A program made the position numbers and the translations under genes. Below are positions 19,087-27,584 of a stretch of DNA of 64,000 nucleotides, one piece after another. The first letter of the stretch is position 1; every line of letters begins with the position of its first letter. The stretch is from an uncultured Oscillospiraceae bacterium (GTDB taxonomy: Bacteria; Bacillota; Clostridia; Oscillospirales; Oscillospiraceae): assembly GCA_947625045.1 (NCBI GenBank), contig CANQMW010000003.1, positions 62,001-126,000 on the forward strand, read 5' to 3'. A model generated the notes under the pieces. That model was not told where the DNA came from. It did no database searches and saw nothing but the letters and a program-made list of their open reading frames with translations.

Positions 19087-21000
19087 ATGAAACGGATATC
19101 CGGGAAACGGTATATCCTGGGCGTCGCCGCGGCGCTGGCCGTGGCGGCGCTGGTCCTCGTCGTGTTCTCCTTCCTGAGCGTCACCGACAGGAACGATATG
19201 CCCCTGGGGGACACAGAGGCAAACCGCTACGGCTGGCGCTATGAGCTCTTGACGCCCGGCGGTGTGCGGCCCTGGGAGCCGGTGTATACGGACGGGTTCG
19301 ACCTGGATCTGCCGGAGGACACACTGGCCGTGCGCATCACCCGCTCTATGACGGAGGATATCGACCGGGCGGAGCTTACGTGGATATGCTTTCAGGACGG
19401 GGTGGATGTGGCCCTGGACGGGGACCTTCTCTACTCCGATTTCCCCGGCCTTGAGCGGGACGGGGACGGCTTCGTCCATCCTGACGAAGAGCAGTGGGAC
19501 CGCATCGGGCGCATACAGAGCGAATCGGGGCGGACGACCCGCATCGCCCTGCCCCCCGATTATCCGGGCAGGGAGCTGGCCGTGACCACCTACTACCCGC
19601 CCGGCGGCGTGCGGATGCCGGAATATCCCACTCTGAGCGGCGAGGACACCGGGCTGATAGCATTCCTCGTGGTGTCCTCGGTGCGCTATAACGCCGTCAT
19701 GACCGTCTACGCGCTTTTGGCGCTGCTGATGGCGCTGGTGTTTTGGGTGGACGCCTACAACAGCAACGCCGACGGCAGGACGCTGCTTTTGTGCCTCTAT
19801 TTCCTGATGCTGTTTTTGAAGGAGGCCTATGGCTCCAACGCCGGGTACTACAGCGTCCTCACCGCCCGGCTGGACCTGCGGTTCCTGAGCGCGGTGTATA
19901 TGGTGCCGCTGTACCTCTACCTGGTGCTGCGGATGAAGAACAAGTGGAAGTGGCCCCTGTTCGGCGTGGTGACGGTATGGGCCATCTGCGACGCCCTGTG
20001 GGAGTTTTTCCTGCTGCGGCGCACCCCCGAAGGCGACGCAGGCCTGGTGGGGATGGATACACTGGCGGTGCTGCTGGTGGTGACCGTGGGCCTTTGCGCC
20101 GACGGCCTGCGGCAGAAGGGCCGCTCCAAACAGGAGAAACGGCAGCTTCTCATCTATGGGCTCATCGCCGCCGGGCTCACGGCGGTCTATATGCTGAGCC
20201 GGGTGCGGGCCTGGGACGGCGACATCATCGGCTATTTCCGGGACGAACTGTGGCTGTGCCTCCTGGCGGGCAACAGCTGGCCCGTGGTGAGCCTGCTGAC
20301 CACTGTCATCTCCTGGATGACCGTGATCGTGGTGGTGACGGAGGCGTTCCGCCGGACGGTGCGCACCTTCCGGACCATGGATGTGCTCCGGGAGCGGGAG
20401 CAGCAGACCATGGCGGGCTATGAGCGCCTGCTGGCCTCGGAGGACGCCACCCGTGCCCTGCACCACGAGATGCGCCACCACATGCTGGCCCTGTCCGCCA
20501 TCCTGGCCGACGGGGACGTGGAGCGGGCCCAGCGGTATGTGGACACCGTGGCCGACGACCTGGACCAAACGCCCGCCGGGCGCTACTGCCAGAACATCCT
20601 GGTGGACATGATCGCCGGCAGCTTCCTGGACCAGGCCAGGGCCGAGGGCATCCGGGTGGAGCACCGGCTGAACGTGCCCCAGAAGCTGGATATCGCCGAC
20701 GAGGACCTGAGCGTATTTTTGAGCAACCTTCTGCAAAACGCCCTGGAGGCCTGCCGCCGGATAGACCCGGACAAGGACCGGCATATCTGGGTGGATATGC
20801 ACCTGCGGGGCAATTTCCTTTGCATCCAGTGCGTCAACAGCGCCCCGGACGAGGAAAGGGAGCCCCGGGAGCGCCCCGGCCATGGATACGGTCTGGCCGC
20901 CATGCGGGCCATCGCGGAAAAATATAACAGCGTCCTGCTCTTAGAGCGGACGCCGGGTGAGTTTTCTGCGATGAGCGATTTCTGCCTGGAGCAGCTCTGA
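19087..21000 (+). CDS. Membrane sensor histidine kinase, GHKL/AgrC-like
   Basis: Sensor kinase of 637 residues. An N-terminal helix (about 10-30) is followed by an extracellular domain of about 150 residues, a cluster of about seven membrane helices (roughly 195-410) and the kinase core. The layout resembles 7TM (7TMR-DISM) sensors. The dimerisation region holds LHHEMRHHML with the likely phosphoacceptor His. The ATPase domain has FLSNLLQNALEAC (N-box) and GHGYGL (G-box). ATG 19087 is preferred over 19069 because AGGGAG lies just before it. It is convergent with the LytTR regulator at 21004-21723, with only 3 bases between the stops. The two are the natural kinase/regulator pair by family, but they cannot share a promoter. 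Confidence 0.9.
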   Translation: MKRISGKRYILGVAAALAVAALVLVVFSFLSVTDRNDMPLGDTEANRYGWRYELLTPGGVRPWEPVYTDGFDLDLPEDTLAVRITRSMTEDIDRAELTWICFQDGVDVALDGDLLYSDFPGLERDGDGFVHPDEEQWDRIGRIQSESGRTTRIALPPDYPGRELAVTTYYPPGGVRMPEYPTLSGEDTGLIAFLVVSSVRYNAVMTVYALLALLMALVFWVDAYNSNADGRTLLLCLYFLMLFLKEAYGSNAGYYSVLTARLDLRFLSAVYMVPLYLYLVLRMKNKWKWPLFGVVTVWAICDALWEFFLLRRTPEGDAGLVGMDTLAVLLVVTVGLCADGLRQKGRSKQEKRQLLIYGLIAAGLTAVYMLSRVRAWDGDIIGYFRDELWLCLLAGNSWPVVSLLTTVISWMTVIVVVTEAFRRTVRTFRTMDVLREREQQTMAGYERLLASEDATRALHHEMRHHMLALSAILADGDVERAQRYVDTVADDLDQTPAGRYCQNILVDMIAGSFLDQARAEGIRVEHRLNVPQKLDIADEDLSVFLSNLLQNALEACRRIDPDKDRHIWVDMHLRGNFLCIQCVNSAPDEEREPRERPGHGYGLAAMRAIAEKYNSVLLLERTPGEFSAMSDFCLEQL

Positions 21001-21003
21001 CCC

Positions 21004-21723
21004 TCAGCCGGAGGGGTGGCGGCGCCTGTCGAAGGCGGCCAGGCCCAGCTGAACGTTGGCATAGTCGGCCCGGCCCATGGGGATGATGTCCCCGGAGGAC
21101 AGGCGAAGCCTGTCCCGGCCAATGACCGCGATGTGTTCCAGATTCACAAGATAGCTGCGGTGTATCCGCACGAACCGCCCCGCGGGGAGCTGGCGCTCCA
21201 GCTCCTGCAGCGAGCCCCGCCAGGAGCTCTCGCTGCCGTCCCGGCGGCGCATTTCCACCACGTGGTTGTACACCTCAAAATAGAGCGCGTCCGATACGGG
21301 CAGGCGCACCGTCCCCTGGGGTGTGGCCAGAGACAGGATGTTCACGGCCCGCCGGGCCAGAAACCGGTCCAGCACCTCCGCCAGCCTCTCCTCCTCCAGG
21401 GGCTTTAAGAGAAAGTGCAGGGGCTGGGCGTCATAGCCCGCCACGGCGTACTGCTGGCTGCTGGTGACGAACACCAGGTCGATATCCCAATTCTGCTCCC
21501 GCAGAAGCTTTCCGAAGCGGATGCCCCTCTCCTCGCCGAAGAGGACGTCCTGGAACAGGAGGTCGCACCGCGCCCCCCGCTTCAGGGCGGACAGCACCCG
21601 GGCCGGGTCGGGATACAGCGTCACATGGCACTGATCGCCCCGCTCGGCAAAGGCGCGGGTCAGCATGGACGAGAGCTCCGCCGCGAAAGCGGCGTCATCG
21701 TCGCAGATGAATATCTCATACAT
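21004..21723 (-). CDS. LytTR-family response regulator
   Basis: DNA-binding response regulator of 239 residues. The receiver domain begins IFICDDD and has the phosphoacceptor Asp in FQDVLFGEE (D59). The C-terminal LytTR domain (about 140-239) includes RFVRIHRSYLVNL. It is expected to accept phosphate from the convergent GHKL kinase. ATG 21723 is chosen because the receiver starts there at once; the frame stays open to 21774 through a run of ten G's on the coding strand. That run occupies the place of the ribosome binding site and could slip. LytTR proteins bind pairs of short direct repeats about 21 bp apart, a geometry found at 52.9-53.0 kb in this window. Confidence 0.92.
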   Translation of the reverse strand: MYEIFICDDDAAFAAELSSMLTRAFAERGDQCHVTLYPDPARVLSALKRGARCDLLFQDVLFGEERGIRFGKLLREQNWDIDLVFVTSSQQYAVAGYDAQPLHFLLKPLEEERLAEVLDRFLARRAVNILSLATPQGTVRLPVSDALYFEVYNHVVEMRRRDGSESSWRGSLQELERQLPAGRFVRIHRSYLVNLEHIAVIGRDRLRLSSGDIIPMGRADYANVQLGLAAFDRRRHPSG

Positions 21724-21730
21724 AGCTGTA

Positions 21731-21740
21731 CCCCCCCCCC
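21731..21740. repeat. C10 homopolymer in the leader of the LytTR gene
   Basis: Ten consecutive C on the plus strand (G on the coding strand), 7 bases before the LytTR start codon. It takes the position of the Shine-Dalgarno sequence. Length change by slippage would alter the SD spacing or, if an upstream start is used, the reading frame. Confidence 0.7.
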
Positions 21741-21864
21741 ATTCATAGATCGTATCCCCTTTCCTAAAAAACACTCTATTACTTTACCACATTCACACGC
21801 AAAAATCAAAGTATACATACATGCAAATGAGAAGCATCCTGAAACGAAAACAAGGAGGATCGAG

Positions 21865-23103
21865 ATGGACGAACTGAGAGCGAGGACCAACCCCGCGTTC
21901 AACGCGGCCAAGTCCACCCTGGTGTATCTCATGAAGGCCGGGGACGAGGATGCGGCCCTGATGGCCAAAGAACTGCATATCGACCCGGAGACCGTGTTCA
22001 GCGGCGAAAAGCGGGATGCCCTGAGTCTGGGCATGATGGCCGCCGTGGACGCCTACCACGAGACCATGGACCGGTTTTTGGCCGCCGCGCCGGAGAAGAC
22101 CATCGTGGACCTGGGCTGCGGCTATACCCCCCGGGCCCTGTGTAAGGGCCTTGAAAACAAGCGCTTCATCGGCTGCGACCTGCCCATCGTCATAGACGAG
22201 ATGGCCCCGCTGATGAAAAAGCTGCTGGCTGATAAAAACCGCCCCGCCCCGGCGGAGTACCGGGCTGCGGACTTTACAAGCTACGCCTCCCTGCGGTCTG
22301 CCCTGGACGGGGTGGAGGGGCCGCTGTGCCTCACCAGCGAGGGGACACTTACCTACCTGACCCAGTCGGAGGTGCGGCAGCTGTGCGCCAACGTGCGGCG
22401 GGTGCTGAGGGAGTTCGGCGGCAGGCTTCTCACCCCGGACCCGGAGGCGGGCAAGCGTACCATAGGCACGCTGCGAGCCGTGATGGGCGAGGAGGCCATC
22501 AAAAATATGATGAGCGCCTACAATACCCTGTCCACCCAGTCGGACGTGACCGTTGGCGACAACGATCTGGTGGTCCGCCCCGGGACGGGGGACGGCTTTA
22601 AGAAGGCAGCGGCCCTTCTGGCCGAAAACGGCCTGAGGGCAAAGCCGCTTCCCATAGGCGAGCATATGCCGGAGCTGAAGGTGTTCGCCCAGCTGGACGA
22701 GACGCAGCGCGAGAATATGAAGAAGCTGTACGCGGGCCTGACCGTCTGGGAGATCACCCCTGATCCGGCCTGGAAGGAGCCGGTCCAGGAGACTGGCGGC
22801 ACCTTTGCCCTGCGCACGGATGTGGACGGAAATGAGGTCACCCTCACCCTCCGGGGCCGGGTGGACTCCCTCACCGCGCCGGAGCTTTTGGCCGCCTTTG
22901 AAAAGGCCGCGGACGCCCATGTCCTCACGGACGCCAAGGTGGATATGTCCCATTTGGAATACATCTCCTCCGCGGGCCTTCGCGTGCTGCTCATCATGAC
23001 AAAGCGCCTGGGCGTCGGCCATGTGACCGTCACCGGGGCCAGCGAGCTCATCCGCTCCATCTTCGAGCAGACGGGTTATAACTACGTGCTGACCATCCAG
23101 TGA
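21865..23103 (+). CDS. LCM-like methyltransferase fused to a STAS domain (copy 1)
   Basis: Fusion protein of 412 residues. Residues about 60-300 form a class I SAM-dependent methyltransferase of the leucine-carboxyl-methyltransferase/PPM1 type. Motif I is VDLGCG (81-86), then FIGCDLP, and SEGTLTYL resembles the family EGxxxYL motif. Residues about 315-412 are a STAS domain with YISSAGLRVLL, where anti-sigma antagonists carry the phosphorylatable Ser. It is followed 27 bases later by a close paralogue. AGGAGG precedes the ATG. STAS domains act by protein-protein binding, so methylation may be directed to, or controlled by, a partner. Both domains are recognisable; the function of the fusion is unknown. 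Confidence 0.85.
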   Translation: MDELRARTNPAFNAAKSTLVYLMKAGDEDAALMAKELHIDPETVFSGEKRDALSLGMMAAVDAYHETMDRFLAAAPEKTIVDLGCGYTPRALCKGLENKRFIGCDLPIVIDEMAPLMKKLLADKNRPAPAEYRAADFTSYASLRSALDGVEGPLCLTSEGTLTYLTQSEVRQLCANVRRVLREFGGRLLTPDPEAGKRTIGTLRAVMGEEAIKNMMSAYNTLSTQSDVTVGDNDLVVRPGTGDGFKKAAALLAENGLRAKPLPIGEHMPELKVFAQLDETQRENMKKLYAGLTVWEITPDPAWKEPVQETGGTFALRTDVDGNEVTLTLRGRVDSLTAPELLAAFEKAADAHVLTDAKVDMSHLEYISSAGLRVLLIMTKRLGVGHVTVTGASELIRSIFEQTGYNYVLTIQ

Positions 23104-23130
23104 TCAGCCAGACCCGGAGGTATCTGATAC

Positions 23131-24369
23131 ATGGACGAACTGAGAGCAAGGACCAACCCCGCGTTCAACGGAGCCAAGTCCACCTTGGTATATCTCATGA
23201 AGGCCGGAGACGAGGACGCGGCCATGATGGCCGGGGAACTGCACATCGACCCGGACGAGGTGTTCAAGGAGGGACAGAAGAGCGCCCTGAGCGTTGGCAT
23301 GATGGCCGGCACGGACGCCTACCACGAGATCATGAACCAGTTTCTGGCCGCCGCGCCGGAGAAGACCATCATAGACCTGGGCTGCGGCTATACCCCCCGG
23401 GCCCTGTGTAAGGACCTTGAAAACAAGCGCTTCATCGGCTGCGACCTGCCCATCGTCATAGACGGGATGGCTCCGCTGATGAAAAGGCTGCTGGCCGGTA
23501 AAAACCGCCCCGCCCCGGCGGAATACCGGGCCGCGGACTTCACCAGCTTCGCCTCCCTCCGGGCCGCCCTGGACGGGGTGGAAGGGCCGGTGTGCCTCAC
23601 CGCCGAGAGCACGCTCACCTATCTCACCCAGTCGGAGGTGCGGCAGCTGTGTGCCAACGTGCGGCGGGTGCTGAAGGAGTTCGGCGGCCGCTGGCTCACC
23701 CCGGACGTGGAGTCCGGCCAGCGCACCGTGGGCACCCTGGTGGCCGTGCTGGGCGTGGAGGGCTTCAAAAACGTCGTAAGCGTCTTCACCACCCTGTCCG
23801 CCCAGGCGGACGTGGTGGTTGGCGACAACGACATGGTCATCCGCTACGGCTATAAGGACGACTACCCCAAGGCCGAGGCCCTGCTGAAGGAAGTGGGCCT
23901 GAAGGCCCGGAAGCTGCCCATGGGCGAGCACATGCCGGAGCTGAAGGTATTCTCCCAGCTGGACGAGGCGCAGCGGGAAGCGATGAAGAAGCTCTACGCG
24001 GACCTGTTCATCTGGGAGCTGACCCCGGACCCGGACTGGAAGGAGCCTGTTCAGGAGACAGGCGGCGCCTTCGGCCTGGATACGGCCGTGAACGGCCCGG
24101 AGCTCACCGTCACCCTCCGGGGCCGGGTGGACTCCCTCACCGCGCCGGAATTTTTGGCCGCCTTTGAAAAGGCCGCCGGGGAAAACGACCTCACGGCCGC
24201 CTGGGTGGACATGTCCCATCTTGAGTACATCTCCTCCGCGGGCCTTCGTGTGCTGCTCATCATGACGAAGCGCCTGGGGGCGGGGCATGTCACCGTCACC
24301 GGCGCCAACGAGCTGGTCCTCTCCATCTTCGAGCAGACCGGCTACGACGACGTACTGACCATAAAATAA
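23131..24369 (+). CDS. LCM-like methyltransferase fused to a STAS domain (copy 2)
   Basis: Tandem paralogue of the preceding gene, also 412 residues, with the same domains and long identical stretches (for example around LGCGYTPRALC and the STAS motif YISSAGLRVLL). Differences cluster in the middle (about residues 190-260) and in the linker before STAS, as expected for diverging specificity rather than recent error. Its GGAGG lies in the 27-base gap. A GG-leader Cys-rich peptide gene follows 20 bases downstream in the same apparent operon. The two copies may form a heterodimer or respond to different partners; this is inference. Confidence 0.85.
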   Translation: MDELRARTNPAFNGAKSTLVYLMKAGDEDAAMMAGELHIDPDEVFKEGQKSALSVGMMAGTDAYHEIMNQFLAAAPEKTIIDLGCGYTPRALCKDLENKRFIGCDLPIVIDGMAPLMKRLLAGKNRPAPAEYRAADFTSFASLRAALDGVEGPVCLTAESTLTYLTQSEVRQLCANVRRVLKEFGGRWLTPDVESGQRTVGTLVAVLGVEGFKNVVSVFTTLSAQADVVVGDNDMVIRYGYKDDYPKAEALLKEVGLKARKLPMGEHMPELKVFSQLDEAQREAMKKLYADLFIWELTPDPDWKEPVQETGGAFGLDTAVNGPELTVTLRGRVDSLTAPEFLAAFEKAAGENDLTAAWVDMSHLEYISSAGLRVLLIMTKRLGAGHVTVTGANELVLSIFEQTGYDDVLTIK

Positions 24370-24389
24370 AACCTACAAGGAGGAACCAA

Positions 24390-24614
24390 ATGAACACCAT
24401 GAACGAAGAGGCCCTGGGCGCCGTGACCGGCGGCGCCGGCGCCACCGCCGACCCGAAAGTCAAGTTTGTACAGGCCAACTGCGCGGACTGTTCCAACAAT
24501 AAGAGCGGAAAGAAATGCCCCTATCAGGATGCAGAGGCCGCGAAGGCGGAGCAAAGCGGCGGCAGCTATCATTGCCAATACAAGAAGGCGACCACGTCTG
24601 CCTGCCTGGTATAA
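24390..24614 (+). CDS. Cys-rich small peptide with double-glycine leader
   Basis: A 74-residue peptide. The first 12 residues end in EALGAVTGG, a double-Gly leader of the kind cleaved by peptidase-containing ABC transporters. The remainder has five Cys (CADC, KKCPY, YHCQY, SACLV) and many Lys, consistent with a secreted, disulphide-bonded or modified peptide. AAGGAGG stands before the ATG. It lies 20 bases after the second methyltransferase-STAS gene and before a small membrane protein. No RiPP enzyme or exporter is encoded nearby. A second peptide with the same EAL-AV-GG leader pattern lies at 43633-43869. Could be a bacteriocin, a signal peptide or a RiPP precursor. Confidence 0.7.
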   Translation: MNTMNEEALGAVTGGAGATADPKVKFVQANCADCSNNKSGKKCPYQDAEAAKAEQSGGSYHCQYKKATTSACLV

Positions 24615-24652
24615 AATCATTGCATAAAAACATAAATAAGGAGGAAGAAAAA

Positions 24653-24847
24653 ATGAAGGTATCGGAAAAGATCCGGCTGGTCGTCAGCATCATAGCGGCG
24701 GCCGGGGTGTTCGGCATCTGCTTCGTGCTGTATGAGAACGAAGCGCTGCCCCTGGGCATCCGCATCACCACGGCGGTGTTCGCCGTGGTGAACCTGGTCT
24801 GCACCTACATGTCCGCCCAGGACATGGTCAAGCGGAGCAAGAAGTGA
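24653..24847 (+). CDS. Small two-helix membrane protein
   Basis: A 64-residue protein with two predicted membrane helices (about residues 8-27 and 36-55) and a basic C-terminus (KRSKK). GGAGGAAG precedes the ATG. It is the last gene of the methyltransferase-STAS/peptide operon and is followed by a strong terminator. No known family is recognised. Its position after a Cys-rich secreted-type peptide would fit an immunity or anchoring protein, but that is conjecture. Confidence 0.65.
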   Translation: MKVSEKIRLVVSIIAAAGVFGICFVLYENEALPLGIRITTAVFAVVNLVCTYMSAQDMVKRSKK

Positions 24848-24860
24848 TCCTCCCCGGCGC

Positions 24861-24898
24861 AAAAAGAGCAGGCACGTTCAACGTGCCTGCTCTTTCTT
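24861..24898. terminator. Bidirectional intrinsic terminator
   Basis: Twelve-base arms GAGCAGGCACGT (24866-24877) and ACGTGCCTGCTC (24881-24892), loop TCA. AAAAA lies on the left and TTTCTTTTT on the right. It separates the plus-strand peptide operon from the long minus-strand gene group. Confidence 0.92.
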
Positions 24899-24914
24899 TT
24901 TGTCCGTGTCGGCC

Positions 24915-27518
24915 TCAGCGCTTCATCTTCACCCAACTGGGGCCGTCGTCCTGGTCGCCGCGGACGATGGCGTGGCCTATCTCCAGGGAGGCCACCATCT
25001 CCTGCTGCTCCTCGTTCAGGCCCATGCCCCGGGCCATCACCTCGATGTCGTCAGGCGAGGCAAGGCGGTGGGTGATCTTGTAGTTGGTGTTCTTGACGGC
25101 GTCCTCTATAAGACGCGTGGGCACCTGGTCCACGATCATCATGCCCTGGCCATAGCTGCGTATCTCGGACAGAATGTTGGTAAAAAGGTCCGCCGCGGCC
25201 ATCTCGGGGCTTCCGCCGCCCGCCGTGGGGGTGGGACGGGTGAGCACGTTGTGGGCCTCCTCGATGAGCATCAGGTGCATGAGCCGGTTCTTCTTCGCCT
25301 CGGCCCGGTAGGCCGGGTCGTTGGCATAGCGGGACTGGCGGTACTCATACAGCGCCAGCAGCAGCAGCGACATGATGAGCGCCTTGTCCTTGCTGCCCGC
25401 CAGGCAGCTCAGGTTGATGACCGTCGGGCGGGAGAACAGCTCGTCAAAGTCCACGGAGCGGGGCGTGTTGAGGATGCTGCCCCGGGTGCCCCGCTTTAAG
25501 TACTCAAAGCGGGTGCGCAGGATCTCCTCAAAGCTGTCCTTCGTCTGCTGGGCGTAGGTCTTGCGCTTGATGATGGCGTTGCCCGCACAGCCGAGAGATA
25601 CCATCGTCGGATACTGCTTCATCTGCTCGTTGAGCCGCTGGTCGATGTCGATGCCCGCGTTGGTTGTCTTGACCCGGATGCAGTGCTGCACCGACTCGTC
25701 GATCAGGATGGGGATGATGTCCTCCGAGGGCAGGCAGGCGTTCAAAAGCGTGGCGAAATGCTCGCTGTGCTGCTGGATGCGCACCTTGCTGTCCCGGTAG
25801 GCCGCGGGCTGGAAGGGGTTGAGATGGAACTGGGGCAGAGCCACGCCGTCGAACTCGTCCGCGCCGGGCATATAGACGGTGAACCGCATATGCTCCGGCA
25901 GGGTCTTGTTCATCTCCATCGCCCAAGTGACGTAGTCGTCCTTGGCGGGCTCTATGATCAGCACCGGAATGTTCTTGCCCAGCACCTCCCGCAGGATGCG
26001 CTTGCAGGTGGTGGACTTGCCCGAGCCCGTGCTCCCGGCCACCAGGGTGTGGCGCACAAGGGCGTTCACATCCATGGCGTAGTCGGACACCTGGGGGGCG
26101 CCCATATCCATGAGCTGGCCCAGCACGATGGCGTTCTCCTTTTGGCGCACGACGGCGGGGTTGGCCGCAAAATGGACCGCGTTTCGCACGAAGCGCAGCC
26201 CCGGCACGTCGTTGTGGGGCAGGCTGGTGGCCAGAGACAGCTCCTGGGTGGTCAGCGGCGTGGTCAGGCTCTCGTACATGCGGCCCAAGACATGCCAGTG
26301 GCCGCTGGGGTCGTCCGTGGGGACCGGCAGCGGCACGAAGCGCATGCTGCTGATCATCTCGTGTATCTGCTCGTTGCCGGAGGTATTGATGACCCGGATG
26401 GGCTCGACGTAGCTCTCGCTGCCCGAATAGACGGACCTGAGCAGCGCCAGCACCGCGTCCACCGTCTCCCGCTCCTCCCCCAGCACATAGGTGCCCACCT
26501 GCCAGAAACCCATGCTGCGGCCGCCCTCCATGCGGGCGACGTGCTTGTCGATGAGCTTTTCACAATAGTTGATGGTGAAATCCTTGTGCTCCCGGGTGAG
26601 GCTGCTGGTGAGGCTGTGGGTCTGGGTCTCGTTCTTCCCCCTGTCGCCCACCAGCGAGCCCATCATGGTGGACAGCAGGGACATGCCCGCGTAGCCCAGC
26701 AGATTGCCCGTCATGCCGGAGATGAGCGTGGCGGACTGCACCATGCTGAGGATGAGCGCCATGCCCGAGCGGCGGGTCTGGCTTGTACCCTCGTTGGTGC
26801 CCTCATTCTCGCCCTGGGATTCGCTGTAGGACGCCAGGGTATGCAGCTCGCTTTTGATGCGCAAAAGCTTCTGCTGCAGCTGGGTGATCTCCGCGTCCTT
26901 CGCGGGGTCTGCGATCACCACCAGGGCATAGTTCTTGTGGCTGCCGCCGACATTGATGCCGCCGGCCAGCTTGTCCAGCGTCTGGGCCAGGGGGTGGTCG
27001 TCCCGGCCCTGGAGCGAGGGGATGCCTGTGACTACGCCCGTATACTCCCCGGCGGGGCTCAGGGTCTCGGTCATGTCGAAACCGGCGTTCTGCTCCTGCA
27101 GGACAGCGCCGGGCAGATAGACGGAGACGCACTGCTTCATCACGTTGCACGCGGCGTGGCGGTTGCCGTCGGTGTCGATGGCGCCCAGATATATCTTCGT
27201 CTGCCCCTTGACCCGGCGCAGGACGAAGGCCACCTTCAGCCCCAGGGTGTGGCAGGCGCTGAGCACGCTCTGCCACGCCTGCAGAAGGCCGTACCCGCTT
27301 TCGTCGTCCATGGGCAGGCGGTCGATCTGCAGCCAGCCGAAGGGGGCGTTGAGGCCGAAGACGGAGATGTCCCACTGCTCCGGGTTTTGTATGTTGTTGA
27401 GATAGTTCCGGCTCAGCTGCATGTCCATCAGATAGGGCATCCAGTTGCCGCCGATCTGCTCCTCGGCCATCGACAGCTCCAGCTTTGTGGGCTGGCGCAC
27501 CATCAGCTTGGTCTGCAT
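24915..27518 (-). CDS. HerA/VirB4-like P-loop ATPase
   Basis: Large ATPase of 867 residues. The C-terminal half has a HerA/FtsK-type motor: Walker A AGSTGSGKST near residues 490-500, VLIIEPAKDDYV just after it, Walker B LMLIEEAHN near residue 750, and a late arginine-rich region (TRLIEDAVKNTNYKITHR). The N-terminal half is not recognised and contains a hydrophobic stretch (about 255-300) that could enter the membrane. Such ATPases pump DNA or protein through hexameric rings in conjugation, secretion and defence systems. ATG 27518 follows GGAGGAG. It is the last gene of a minus-strand run, 66 bases after the Hsp70-like gene, with a GC hairpin between. Partner and cargo are unknown. Confidence 0.82.
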   Translation of the reverse strand: MQTKLMVRQPTKLELSMAEEQIGGNWMPYLMDMQLSRNYLNNIQNPEQWDISVFGLNAPFGWLQIDRLPMDDESGYGLLQAWQSVLSACHTLGLKVAFVLRRVKGQTKIYLGAIDTDGNRHAACNVMKQCVSVYLPGAVLQEQNAGFDMTETLSPAGEYTGVVTGIPSLQGRDDHPLAQTLDKLAGGINVGGSHKNYALVVIADPAKDAEITQLQQKLLRIKSELHTLASYSESQGENEGTNEGTSQTRRSGMALILSMVQSATLISGMTGNLLGYAGMSLLSTMMGSLVGDRGKNETQTHSLTSSLTREHKDFTINYCEKLIDKHVARMEGGRSMGFWQVGTYVLGEERETVDAVLALLRSVYSGSESYVEPIRVINTSGNEQIHEMISSMRFVPLPVPTDDPSGHWHVLGRMYESLTTPLTTQELSLATSLPHNDVPGLRFVRNAVHFAANPAVVRQKENAIVLGQLMDMGAPQVSDYAMDVNALVRHTLVAGSTGSGKSTTCKRILREVLGKNIPVLIIEPAKDDYVTWAMEMNKTLPEHMRFTVYMPGADEFDGVALPQFHLNPFQPAAYRDSKVRIQQHSEHFATLLNACLPSEDIIPILIDESVQHCIRVKTTNAGIDIDQRLNEQMKQYPTMVSLGCAGNAIIKRKTYAQQTKDSFEEILRTRFEYLKRGTRGSILNTPRSVDFDELFSRPTVINLSCLAGSKDKALIMSLLLLALYEYRQSRYANDPAYRAEAKKNRLMHLMLIEEAHNVLTRPTPTAGGGSPEMAAADLFTNILSEIRSYGQGMMIVDQVPTRLIEDAVKNTNYKITHRLASPDDIEVMARGMGLNEEQQEMVASLEIGHAIVRGDQDDGPSWVKMKR

Positions 27519-27542
27519 CGTATCTCCTCCTTGTTTCACGCC

Positions 27543-27570
27543 GCGGGCGGCCGGGTCTGCGGCCGCCCGC
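27543..27570 (-). promoter_or_regulatory. Intra-operon GC hairpin
   Basis: Ten-base arms GCGGGCGGCC (27543-27552) and GGCCGCCCGC (27561-27570), loop of 8. It lies between the Hsp70-like and HerA-like genes. No T-run follows, so it is more likely an mRNA-stability or processing element than a terminator. Confidence 0.5.
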
Positions 27571-27584
27571 ATCAAATGATCTGT

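Noticed and set aside
21750-22034. Minus-strand small frames in the leader of the methyltransferase-STAS gene
   Set aside because: They overlap the real gene and its RBS on the opposite strand and lack an RBS of their own.
24915-27518. Reading the HerA-like gene as an FtsK/SpoIIIE translocase
   Set aside because: There is no N-terminal 4-TM FtsK domain or gamma domain. The sequence around Walker A and the following KDDYV block fit HerA/VirB4 better.
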